A DNA stretch of 64,000 nt, taken from contig JAJEDY010000059.1 in assembly GCA_022821275.1 (NCBI GenBank), forward strand, positions 62,001-126,000, read 5' to 3'. The notes beneath the pieces are model-generated. The model made no database searches and had not been told where the DNA came from. It saw nothing but the letters and a program-made list of their open reading frames with translations. The DNA comes from Candidatus Latescibacterota bacterium (lineage in GTDB: Bacteria; Latescibacterota; UBA2968). How positions within the stretch are numbered: position 1 is the stretch's first letter; every line of letters starts with the position of its first letter. The position numbers and the translations under genes were made by a program. Positions 1-8,206 of the stretch are shown one piece after another.

Positions 1-301
1 TTTCCCCACGAAAAAAATCAAACCGATAGGTCATGGATTTGGTGCCCTTGCGTATCACCTTCAGATGAATATCCAGCACATCTTCAAATACGGCTGGACT
101 GAGATATGTACATGTCGCCTCCAATCGCGGCCATCCGATTTTATTCCCATCCCATTCTGTTGAAACACTCGTACCCAACGAACGCAAAAAAGCATGCTCA
201 GCAGCTTCCATAAACACAAAAAACCGGGAAAAGTGTACAATCCCGGCCATATCTGTATCGGAAAAGGCGACTCTGCGGGTAGTGTGAAATTCACTGTGCA
301 T
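1..301 (-). CDS. Acyl-CoA thioesterase, 4HBT/YbgC hotdog family (3' end outside window)
   Basis: The minus strand reads as a hotdog-fold thioesterase that hydrolyses acyl- or aryl-CoA thioesters in the cytoplasm. It begins MHSEFHTTRRVAFSDTDMAG, followed by IVHFSRFFVFMEAAEHAF. This is the 4-hydroxybenzoyl-CoA thioesterase signature, with the catalytic Asp at residue 17 and the G-x-V-H-F stretch after it. The ATG at 299-301 is preceded by an in-frame TGA, so this is probably the true start. About 100 residues are visible of a family usually 130-150 long; the C-terminus lies beyond base 1. It is the last visible gene of a minus-strand block that also holds a CoA ligase and a halogenase-like enzyme, which fits a role in releasing an aryl or acyl acid. 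The substrate is unknown. Confidence 0.85.
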   Translation of the reverse strand, partial: MHSEFHTTRRVAFSDTDMAGIVHFSRFFVFMEAAEHAFLRSLGTSVSTEWDGNKIGWPRLEATCTYLSPAVFEDVLDIHLKVIRKGTKSMTYRFDFFRGE

Positions 302-404
302 AGTTTTTATACGTCAAAAAAAGCGATCTGCCAAACCAGTCCCCAGCCTCCAGCCCCTTTTCATCTAAACTCAAATTATTCTCTATCTTCTGTCGCACTT
401 TCAA

Positions 405-896
405 TTATGACGAAGGTTTAAATAAGGTCACCAGACACCCTCCCAGCGCAGCCAGTATAATACCCAGCACAAATTGCCAGTTCAAACCACCCCACCCACC
501 TGCTGGCGGATGCATAATAAGAGAGACGATAGCATTGACCATAGGCGCGCCAGCAAAAACAATGGACATAACCACAGGCGGCGTTCCCTTTGCACCAAAG
601 GCGAGAAGTACGCCAAACGCGCCGATGGCTCCCACAATACCAGCCAGCAGCGACCATGTCAGCCCCTTTGTCGGAAATGACCAGTCCGACCCGTTGATCG
701 CGAGTACGATGAGAGAGCCAATAACGGCAGTCAAAAGATAGGCAATGCCCACAAACAGAAACGCCTTGTAACGTCCATTTTCGGGATCGCCCATAGCGAT
801 CTGCCCGGTATGCAGAAAAATTCCGTACAACCCCCACGCCCCCACAGTCATCAACGCAAAAATCAACCACGTAAGTCCAGAAGAAGAAGTCGGCAT
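405..896 (-). CDS. Half-size EamA/DMT-type membrane transporter
   Basis: A 163-residue protein with five predicted membrane helices, near residues 8-28, 43-67, 79-102, 107-129 and 138-159. Its glycine-rich helices, including GIVGAIGAFGVLLAFGA, are typical of one EamA repeat of drug/metabolite transporters. Full-length relatives have ten helices in two repeats, so this half-size form would have to dimerise, as small multidrug resistance-type proteins do. A strong Shine-Dalgarno (GGGAGGG) precedes the ATG. It lies 21 bases downstream of the glycosyltransferase and is probably co-transcribed with it. Substrate unknown. Confidence 0.7.
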   Translation of the reverse strand: MPTSSSGLTWLIFALMTVGAWGLYGIFLHTGQIAMGDPENGRYKAFLFVGIAYLLTAVIGSLIVLAINGSDWSFPTKGLTWSLLAGIVGAIGAFGVLLAFGAKGTPPVVMSIVFAGAPMVNAIVSLIMHPPAGGWGGLNWQFVLGIILAALGGCLVTLFKPSS

Positions 897-917
897 TTGC
901 CCTCCCGTGTTAAGTTT

Positions 918-2210
918 TTAATCCGTCACATACTGACGATATACCGCCAGTGTTGCTTCCGCCATATCGTCGTCGCTAAAATTTTGATGTACAGCTTCTT
1001 TTCCTTTTTGCCCCATCGCCTCTCGCCCTTCTGCGTCATTCATCATCCGCAGCAACCCCGCCGCCAGCGCCTCTGAAGAATCTGGCTCTACCAGAATCCC
1101 CCCACCCGTTTTTTCAATCCATTCTGGAAAAATACCGTGCCGGGGCTGAACAACGGGAACGCCATTGGCCATAGCTTCAAGAAGCGATAGCCCCTTGGGT
1201 TCTTTATAAGGCGTTGGCACAGACAAGATATGAATGCTATTCAGGAATGCAATTTTTTCTTCTCGATTGACTTCCCCGCGATAATCAAAAATATCGGAAA
1301 GTCCCCGGGATGCGATTTGTTCGCATACTTCCTGAAAATATGTCGCATCTCTTTGTCCCAGATAACCGGCAACACTGAGTTTCACGTTTTCTTTGCCGAC
1401 TTGCTCCGCCAATTGATGAAACGCATCAACCAGCACATGCAACCCCTTCTCGGGACATATTCGGGCGAGATAACCAATCGTAAAAGGCAGCGGACCTAAC
1501 TTTACATCGCTTTCTCCATGCCCGTCTAATTTGATACCCAAAGGCGCGACGTGAATGCGATTGCGCGGTACATCGAGATAACCAGCCATAAAATCGGCAT
1601 AATACTCACAAGTAGCTACAAATCCATCGACATCCCTTGCTCGATCTCGCAAACACCGCCGCGCGTCCGACTTGTACGGTTCTATCAATCCTTCGAGGAA
1701 GATATCTTCGCCTTGTAGAGAACACAAAACGGGAATACCGAGTCCCCGTTTTATTTCTCTGGCCATGCCCAAAAACATCGAATTGGTCAACTGAACAAGA
1801 TCTGGCTGAAAATCCTCTTTCAACCAGCGCACCAGCTTTGCGAGTTCTTTTTTTTGCGCGCCATCTTCCCCCTCTAAAACCGACACAGTAAGCGCGCCGA
1901 GGTCTTCGGCGCGGGTTGATCCACTAAAACGTGCGAGACTATTGAGCAGTGTTCGGCTATTCAATAATCTATCGACAAAAGAGGGCGTATGCCGAAAAAT
2001 CCCCATTTTCTGCTGGAGATAAACATTTATGCCACCGTAAAACACCCGATCAATACTCGCGCCCGGTTCATCGGTGCGCAGGGGCGTGTACGTCGGAACA
2101 AGCGCGAAGTCTATCCCTTTGCGCTGAAGCGCAGAGGCCAGCGCATTATCGTGAATACAACTGCCACAATACATGCCCGCCGCACCCGCGGCAATATAAG
2201 CAATTCGCAT
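918..2210 (-). CDS. Glycosyltransferase family 4 (GT-B fold)
   Basis: A 430-residue GT4-type glycosyltransferase that would transfer a sugar from a nucleotide sugar to an acceptor. The N-terminal Rossmann lobe starts MRIAYIAAGAAGMYCGSC. The C-terminal lobe shows IGYLARICPEKGLHVLVDAF and the donor-binding E-x7-E region in KEPKGLSLLEAMANGVPVV (roughly residues 335-355). No signal peptide or membrane helix is seen, so it should act in the cytoplasm or at the inner membrane face. It sits 12 bases from the flavin enzyme gene upstream. Donor and acceptor cannot be read from the sequence. Confidence 0.88.
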   Translation of the reverse strand: MRIAYIAAGAAGMYCGSCIHDNALASALQRKGIDFALVPTYTPLRTDEPGASIDRVFYGGINVYLQQKMGIFRHTPSFVDRLLNSRTLLNSLARFSGSTRAEDLGALTVSVLEGEDGAQKKELAKLVRWLKEDFQPDLVQLTNSMFLGMAREIKRGLGIPVLCSLQGEDIFLEGLIEPYKSDARRCLRDRARDVDGFVATCEYYADFMAGYLDVPRNRIHVAPLGIKLDGHGESDVKLGPLPFTIGYLARICPEKGLHVLVDAFHQLAEQVGKENVKLSVAGYLGQRDATYFQEVCEQIASRGLSDIFDYRGEVNREEKIAFLNSIHILSVPTPYKEPKGLSLLEAMANGVPVVQPRHGIFPEWIEKTGGGILVEPDSSEALAAGLLRMMNDAEGREAMGQKGKEAVHQNFSDDDMAEATLAVYRQYVTD

Positions 2211-2222
2211 AATAATTAAGAA

Positions 2223-3485
2223 TTAGGAATAGTGATCTACTGTTTCGGGCAGATCGCACATTTGCCCCATAGGCTCAAAAATAGGCGTGACATCTTCGCG
2301 ATAGACATTGCCTTTTAAGATATTGATAACACCATCTATACATTCTGGATGCGCTTTCAAAAATTTGGCAAAACTAAAATCTTTGGTATAAAAAGCATAG
2401 ACCAATTTGCGAATCGCCTCCATGCCCGGAAGAAATTCTGGTCCCCATTTGCCGAGTTGCCCGGCAGAGAAATCGCATTTTTCAATGCCCTCGTGTATCG
2501 CATCAGCGGCCATCTCGCCCGATTTGAGCGCGAGAAACACACCCGAAGAATAAACGGGATCGATAAAACCAAAAGCATCGCCCACCAGCACCCATCCCTC
2601 ACCCGCAACCGTATTGGATCGGTATGAAAAGTCCTGCGTGACTTTCATGGGAAACAACTGCTCAGCTCCTGCGAGCCGTTCTTCCATGCGGATGCACTTT
2701 GCCAGTTCCTCTTCAAAAATTTCCTGAGGAGTTCTCTTGCGGTTTTGCAGCAGATAATCCAATCCCCCAACAACGCCCACGCTGGCCACATCATCTGCCA
2801 GCGGGATGTACCAGAACCAGGAATCCTTATCTTGCGTATGTAAAATCAGCGTTGCACCTTCGTCAATACCCTCATCGCGGAACGCGCCTTTGTAGTGCGT
2901 GAAAATAGACGCCTTTTTGAGCTTTGGTTCAATCGTCTTGGTCTTTAGTCTTCTCGAAATAAGCGCGCTTCGCCCCGTCGCATCTACGATAACACTGGCA
3001 GACATATCTTTGATCTGCCCATCGCGGTATCTTATCTGAACACCCGTTGCCTTATCCCCGGAAAAATGTACCTGATGCACACTCGCCCCTTGTTTGACCT
3101 CGGCGCCCTTCTCCCGGGCATTGTCCATCATCATAAGATCAAATTCGCTGCGCAATACCTGATACGTGATGGAACTTTCATGGGGATCGTGTAAATGAAA
3201 ATAAAATGGCGCAGAGCCTTTTCCCGATCCACTGAAAAACTGAACACTGTATTTTTTTACAAACGCACTTTTTTTCAGTTTTTCGAGCAGCCCCAGTCGC
3301 TTAAACGACCAGTACGTACCCGGCATCAGAGATTCACCGATCTGAAACCTGGGAAACTCCTCTCGCTCCAGCAGCAGCACGCGGTGCCCGTATTCAGCGA
3401 CCAGCGCGGCAGTCGTGCTTCCCGCAGGTCCCCCGCCAATGACAATGACATCGTAATGATCTGAAATCATAGAAATGCTTTCCAT
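2223..3485 (-). CDS. FAD-dependent oxidoreductase resembling flavin-dependent halogenases
   Basis: A 420-residue flavoprotein. The FAD-binding GGGPAGS is at residues 17-23 and the second FAD motif GWVLVGDAFGFIDP near 297-310. Two signatures proposed for flavin-dependent halogenases are visible: W-x-W-x-I-P (WFWYIP, 223-228) and F-x-x-P-x-x-S-x-G (307-315). GESLMP (50-55) is followed by a lysine pair at 77-78, in the place of the catalytic lysine of phenol/pyrrole-type halogenases. The alternative is a geranylgeranyl-reductase-like oxidoreductase, which shares the fold. It overlaps nothing and lies 4 bases after a CoA ligase, which suggests action on a CoA- or carrier-bound aryl substrate. A second ATG at 3470 has a better Shine-Dalgarno (GGAAAG), so the protein may start five residues later. 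Confidence 0.72.
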   Translation of the reverse strand: MESISMISDHYDVIVIGGGPAGSTTAALVAEYGHRVLLLEREEFPRFQIGESLMPGTYWSFKRLGLLEKLKKSAFVKKYSVQFFSGSGKGSAPFYFHLHDPHESSITYQVLRSEFDLMMMDNAREKGAEVKQGASVHQVHFSGDKATGVQIRYRDGQIKDMSASVIVDATGRSALISRRLKTKTIEPKLKKASIFTHYKGAFRDEGIDEGATLILHTQDKDSWFWYIPLADDVASVGVVGGLDYLLQNRKRTPQEIFEEELAKCIRMEERLAGAEQLFPMKVTQDFSYRSNTVAGEGWVLVGDAFGFIDPVYSSGVFLALKSGEMAADAIHEGIEKCDFSAGQLGKWGPEFLPGMEAIRKLVYAFYTKDFSFAKFLKAHPECIDGVINILKGNVYREDVTPIFEPMGQMCDLPETVDHYS

Positions 3486-3489
3486 TAAA

Positions 3490-4761
3490 TTAAACTCGAT
3501 GATCCGTAAACCGTCTCGCTTTAAGCTCGAATCGCGGCAACGTATTGTGCGGCACGGTTTGAACGCCGGCGCGTATGCCCAGAATATGTCGCACTTCTCT
3601 ACCTATCGCCTCAGAAATTGCATCTGATTCTCCGCCATTTAACTCAATCCGAATTTTCATATCATCCATTTCGCCCTGGCGGTAAATATCCACCGCAAAC
3701 TCGGTCACTTCGGGAAATTCCCGCACGATATTTTCAATCGCGCTGGGATAAAAATTGACACCGCGGATAATCAACGCATCGTCAATACGTCCAATCACGC
3801 CCCCTTCAAGACGCGAGAAACTCGAACCGCAACCACAAATTTCTGTATTCAGCTTTACGCGATCGCCCGTGCGATAGCGAATAACGGGCATGCCAGCGCG
3901 TCCCAAATTGGTGAGCACCAACTCCCCCTCTCTCGCCTGTTCGCCCGTATCGGGATCGATCACTTCAGAAATAAATTCGGCTTCATTGATATGCATGCCA
4001 TCTCGAAAAGCACATTCAAATCCCCACGCACCCACCTCAGTCGCCCCAGCGTGATCGTAACAACGCGCGCCCCATGCCTGCTCAATGCGCCGTCTGGTCG
4101 CAGGCAATCCCGCGCCGGGTTCGCCTGCGTGAATCGTGGTCTGAACACTTCCGCTTGCAATATCTATACCTTCTGCCTCAGCTACCTCTGCCAGATGCAG
4201 GGCATACGTCGGCGTACTGACAAGAACAGTAGCCCCATGATCCCGAATTGCTTGCAAACGCTGAATTGAGGACATAGCTCCCCCAGGGATGGCCATTGTC
4301 CCCATTAAACGCGCACCCTCATGCCCGCTCCAGAATCCGATAAAAGGGCCAAAGGAAAAAGCAAAAAACAATCTATCATTTGCCGTCACGCCCGCCCCGC
4401 GATACACATACGTCCAGCAACGCGCAAACCAATCCCAACTCTCTACCGTATCCAACCAGTTCAATGGATCTCCCGTAGTCCCCGACGTTTGGTGGACGCG
4501 GATATAGTGATCTGGCGGAAAAGTCACATTGCTGCCATAAGGGGGATACGCCATCTGATCAGCCGATAATTCCTCTTTAGTCGTGAAGGGCAACAGCCTG
4601 TAATCATCGCGCGTCTGAATATCCTCGGGCCGATAAATACCCGCCCGATTCAACTTCTTGCGATAAAAATCATTGCCATTCAGCACTGGTGACAGCATAC
4701 CGCGCAACCGCTTTAACTGCCGCTGCCAGAGCGCGTTTCGGTCTGGGGTCAAGTTGGGCAT
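3490..4761 (-). CDS. Phenylacetate-CoA ligase family (PaaK-like) adenylate-forming enzyme
   Basis: A 423-residue ANL-superfamily enzyme that would activate a carboxylic acid with ATP and load it on CoA. The ATP-binding loop is HQTSGTTGDPLNW (near residue 90) and the adenosine-contacting segment is YDHAGATEVGAWGFEC. The RYRTGDRVKL hinge and a C-terminal domain with IIRGVNFYPSAIENIV follow the PaaK pattern. Its length equals that of PaaK (about 430). It starts 3 bases after the TonB-receptor stop and is followed by the halogenase-like gene, so a single transcript is likely. No phenylacetate degradation genes are nearby, so the substrate may be another aryl acid. Confidence 0.85.
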   Translation of the reverse strand: MPNLTPDRNALWQRQLKRLRGMLSPVLNGNDFYRKKLNRAGIYRPEDIQTRDDYRLLPFTTKEELSADQMAYPPYGSNVTFPPDHYIRVHQTSGTTGDPLNWLDTVESWDWFARCWTYVYRGAGVTANDRLFFAFSFGPFIGFWSGHEGARLMGTMAIPGGAMSSIQRLQAIRDHGATVLVSTPTYALHLAEVAEAEGIDIASGSVQTTIHAGEPGAGLPATRRRIEQAWGARCYDHAGATEVGAWGFECAFRDGMHINEAEFISEVIDPDTGEQAREGELVLTNLGRAGMPVIRYRTGDRVKLNTEICGCGSSFSRLEGGVIGRIDDALIIRGVNFYPSAIENIVREFPEVTEFAVDIYRQGEMDDMKIRIELNGGESDAISEAIGREVRHILGIRAGVQTVPHNTLPRFELKARRFTDHRV

Positions 4762-4764
4762 AGT

Positions 4765-6888
4765 TTAAATATTGACTTCAAAAGCACAGTACAGGCCAAA
4801 TGGATTGGCCGGAATAACTGAGGTAGGAGCGCCAAGGCTACCCTGTGTTTCGTATTCCCGATTGGTCAAATTTTTGGCATTGATGCGAAATTTCATCTGC
4901 TTGTACGTATAAGACGCGGATGCATCCAGCGTCAGCACATCCCCAATCTGAAATTGATTATCTGCAGCAATAAACTGGTTGGTAACATAGCGCGCGCCAA
5001 TTCCAAATTCCAACCCATTGTCAAATCCTCTCGCCGTCCACACATTGAAAATATGGCGCGGCGAAAAAGCCGCCCTATTTCCCGAACGGTCCATAAGCTG
5101 GTATGTAATACCCGTTTGCGTGAACACGGGAACAAACTCGGCAAAGCGCGTGAGTGTGGCATTGGAAAATGCGTAGGAGAAAAATGTATGCCAATTTCTC
5201 ACGGGACGCATCATCACCTCGAGCTCGACACCGCGAGACCTCTGGTCCCCATCTTGCTGTGTGACACCCGTCGCATCGGGGATTCCGATGTTGTCTTTTG
5301 CCAAATGATAAACTGCGAAGCTCGCGTGCAGGCGGTCGTCTATCAGGAATTTTTTCGCGCCCACTTCCATCTGAAAACTCTCCTCAGTCTCTCGCGGACC
5401 TGCGACCAGGCTCGAAGGAGGCGCAAATGCTTTACCCACATTGGCGTAAAACGAGAGATCCTCCGTAAATGAAACCACCATGCCAGCCATAGGACTCAGT
5501 TTGTTGTAATCGCGAGACGTAGAAGTCACGGGATCATCGTAATCGATGCGGTCGTATCGCACGCCTACAAATGCCTCATAGCAGGGACAAAAGACAATGC
5601 GATCCACGATATATGGCGCGACAACGCGGCTTTTTGAATCTGCTCCCTGCGATTGCCCCGGAATAATAAAAAATGGCCGACTCGCGGTTTCCATGGGATT
5701 GAACACATCGATATTGGGCAAGGCCGCCACATCTAAGGTAAACTTATCTTTCCACTGCATCAGTTCCAGTCCGGTGAGCAAGGTGTGTTCAACGTGCCCT
5801 GTGCGGAATGTAGATAAAAACTCAAACTGATTACCCAACACTTTCTGGCGATCATCCAAAAGAACGAGAGAGCGCAGAATGTCCAGGCTCCCCTGAGCAT
5901 TGGGGAAAACGCCACTGAATAATGTGCCCTGAGATACCCATGAAAAATCGGTATAATAGAGCTTGTTGCGCAGCGTGACCTGTCTCGACAAGCGAGAGTG
6001 AAGATCTACGCGCGCCCGATAAATATCTTGATCTGACGAATCAAAAGGCGATTGATACGATTGCGTGCGCGGCACATCTGCGACCACCCCATTGATAATG
6101 GGAATACCCGCATCCGATTTGTACCTGCTGGTGACATACTCAAAATTGGCGGTCACTGTGGTTTTGTCACTGGGCCGCCATGTCGCCGCGGGATTCACAG
6201 CCCACAAACCGCTGTCTTTATCGTCTCTATAACTATCAGATACCTGCCGTAGTGCATTGACGCGCACGGCAACACCCTGATCGACATCCGCCCAATTTGC
6301 ATCTACTGTTCCGCGAACCGTGTTGTACGGACCGTAAGAACCCCCAACCTGGAACGCATTGGTAAAAATCGGTTGTTTGCGACTCAGATTCACCGATCCA
6401 GAAAGCGGATTCCCTCCGTATAAAAATGCCCCCGGTCCCTTGAGCACCTCCACGCGCTCCAGATTGTAAAGATTGTAAAACGTAGCTTCTGGCTCCGATG
6501 CGCCATCGGTGAGCACCAGCCCGCTGGAAAGCGAATCGAACCCGCGAATGACGAAGAAATCCGTAACCCCAAATACAGTCTGTATATTGACCCCGCTCAC
6601 ATTTCGCAGCGCATCCCCCAAAACCACGCCGCTCTGGTGTTGAAACAACCCGTGATTGACAACCCCGATACTCGCCGGTGTCAAACGGATGGGGACGGGG
6701 ACCTTCATTGCGATAGTACTCACCGTGGGGACTTTTTCCTTGCTCTCCGTCACCACGATCTCTTCCCCAGCATAAACGGGCAGTTCTTCCTCCTCCTTCT
6801 CCGCCTCTTCTGTATTCTGCGCGAAAATGGGACTGCCAATCATACTCAAAACACAGACAAAAATCAAAAACTGTCGAAAATAACGCAT
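4765..6888 (-). CDS. TonB-dependent outer-membrane receptor, siderophore type
   Basis: A 707-residue outer-membrane receptor. An N-terminal signal peptide of about 23 residues ends at SPIFA. The plug domain has LGDALRNVSGVNIQTVFG, FFVIRGFDS and ERVEVLKGPGAFLYGGNPLS, all standard for TonB-dependent siderophore receptors. It is followed by a long barrel rich in alternating aromatic strands. The TonB-box region is probably EEIVVTESKEK. A good Shine-Dalgarno (CTGGAGAAG) precedes the ATG. The N-terminal part resembles FhuA/FpvA-type ferric siderophore receptors, but the ligand is not readable; in this gene context it may import a siderophore, heme or another small molecule. Confidence 0.9.
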   Translation of the reverse strand: MRYFRQFLIFVCVLSMIGSPIFAQNTEEAEKEEEELPVYAGEEIVVTESKEKVPTVSTIAMKVPVPIRLTPASIGVVNHGLFQHQSGVVLGDALRNVSGVNIQTVFGVTDFFVIRGFDSLSSGLVLTDGASEPEATFYNLYNLERVEVLKGPGAFLYGGNPLSGSVNLSRKQPIFTNAFQVGGSYGPYNTVRGTVDANWADVDQGVAVRVNALRQVSDSYRDDKDSGLWAVNPAATWRPSDKTTVTANFEYVTSRYKSDAGIPIINGVVADVPRTQSYQSPFDSSDQDIYRARVDLHSRLSRQVTLRNKLYYTDFSWVSQGTLFSGVFPNAQGSLDILRSLVLLDDRQKVLGNQFEFLSTFRTGHVEHTLLTGLELMQWKDKFTLDVAALPNIDVFNPMETASRPFFIIPGQSQGADSKSRVVAPYIVDRIVFCPCYEAFVGVRYDRIDYDDPVTSTSRDYNKLSPMAGMVVSFTEDLSFYANVGKAFAPPSSLVAGPRETEESFQMEVGAKKFLIDDRLHASFAVYHLAKDNIGIPDATGVTQQDGDQRSRGVELEVMMRPVRNWHTFFSYAFSNATLTRFAEFVPVFTQTGITYQLMDRSGNRAAFSPRHIFNVWTARGFDNGLEFGIGARYVTNQFIAADNQFQIGDVLTLDASASYTYKQMKFRINAKNLTNREYETQGSLGAPTSVIPANPFGLYCAFEVNI

Positions 6889-6933
6889 AGCGACTTCTCC
6901 AGTAGTCAGTTATCCCCCGGCCTTTTCCGATTA

Positions 6934-8175
6934 TCACTCGCTCTCAGTGTCCGCAGGCTTCGCCCATGCGCCCGATACATCCATGCATACAATCCTGTGC
7001 ATATCGCGCACAAAAATTTTCCCATTGGCAAGTGTTGGTGGCGTCCAGCATTTGCCCGAAAGCACCTGTGCACTGACGTTTTCACGGAAACTCGTGGGCG
7101 ATGCATCTGCCAATGCGAGTTTGCCTTTATCGCTCAAAATGATCAACTGTCCATCGGCATAAATAAGCGCCCCTTTGCCATACCCCCGGCGTTTCCACTG
7201 CTCTTTGCCGGTTTTTGCTTCAATACATTTTAAGATCGCATTGTCAAAACCGTAGATATAGTCACCGATCAGGAGCGATGTTCCAAAATGATTTTTCATG
7301 CCGCGGCTTTCCCACACCTTTTTAACGCTCAGACCCTCTCCCTCCTGGGAGATTTGCAACAGGGCTGCGCCGTGGTCATAACCCGAAGAAATAAATATGC
7401 GATCTGGAGCCACAAAAATTGGCGTGGCAATATTCAGATCATAAGATGTGGACCAGGGCAATCGCCAGTAGAGCGAACCATCCTCGGGAGAAAGCCCAAC
7501 CGCGGCTTCGCCCGAAACAAAAACCACCTGGCGAATACCCGCAATATTGACGACAATAGGCGACGAATAAGACACGATATCGTTTTGAGACGCCCACTTG
7601 ACAGCGCCATTTGTCTTATCCAGAGCGATAAACGTCCCTTGCCGTGTGCCCACCTCTAAGAGCAACAAATCGCCTTCGACCAGCGGCGAAGTCGAAAACC
7701 CGAATTTTGGCACGCGACTGCCCAACCCATCGTAGAGATCGACCAGCCACAGTTTTTTTCCATCTTTTGCATTGAGCGCGTACAACCAGCCTTCGGCACT
7801 GAGAACAAAAACCCGCTCGCCATCTACAGTAGGCTGAGAACGGGGACCGTTCCCACCTTGACGCTCATAGAATTTGTCACCGGTTCTAAAACGCCAGATT
7901 TCCTCACCAGTTTTTTCTTCCAGACAAATGACAAATTCGTCCTCCCCAGCAGAAAACATCGTATAAACCCGTCCATCTGCGACCGAGATACCGGAAAACC
8001 CCTCACCGAGTTCTTTTTGCCACACAACCGTTGGCCCATCTTTTGCCCAGGTCGTCAACAATCCCGTTTCAGAAGAAATACCCGTCCGGTTGGGACCCAA
8101 CCACTGGGGCCAATCTGCGTGTGCGGAAGAAAAGCACAACACAACAGCGATTAACAAATAATACCTGTATTTCAT
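6934..8175 (-). CDS. Secreted PQQ-type beta-propeller repeat protein
   Basis: A 413-residue protein with a signal peptide cleaved near SSAHA/DWPQW. It is followed by repeated blades such as ADGRVYTMFS, GEEIWRFRTG and LYALNAKDGKKLWLVDLYDG, the PQQ_2/BamB-like pattern of A-x-D-x-x-T-G-x-x-x-W. No quinoprotein catalytic disulphide or metal motif is visible, so enzymatic activity is doubtful; a scaffold or binding role in the periplasm is more likely. A near-perfect Shine-Dalgarno (AAGGAGGA) precedes the ATG. It is the first of four such proteins within 13 kb and lies just upstream of the TonB receptor in the same direction. Confidence 0.85.
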   Translation of the reverse strand: MKYRYYLLIAVVLCFSSAHADWPQWLGPNRTGISSETGLLTTWAKDGPTVVWQKELGEGFSGISVADGRVYTMFSAGEDEFVICLEEKTGEEIWRFRTGDKFYERQGGNGPRSQPTVDGERVFVLSAEGWLYALNAKDGKKLWLVDLYDGLGSRVPKFGFSTSPLVEGDLLLLEVGTRQGTFIALDKTNGAVKWASQNDIVSYSSPIVVNIAGIRQVVFVSGEAAVGLSPEDGSLYWRLPWSTSYDLNIATPIFVAPDRIFISSGYDHGAALLQISQEGEGLSVKKVWESRGMKNHFGTSLLIGDYIYGFDNAILKCIEAKTGKEQWKRRGYGKGALIYADGQLIILSDKGKLALADASPTSFRENVSAQVLSGKCWTPPTLANGKIFVRDMHRIVCMDVSGAWAKPADTESE

Positions 8176-8206
8176 AAATCCTCCTTAGTTAGTAGAAATT
8201 GATCGC

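Noticed and set aside
61-294. 77-residue minus-strand open frame at the window start
   Set aside because: It is out of frame with the thioesterase reading (299-301 start), which has the full family signature.
418-870. 150-residue minus-strand frame within the EamA gene
   Set aside because: Cysteine- and tryptophan-rich shadow of the membrane protein, no family signal.
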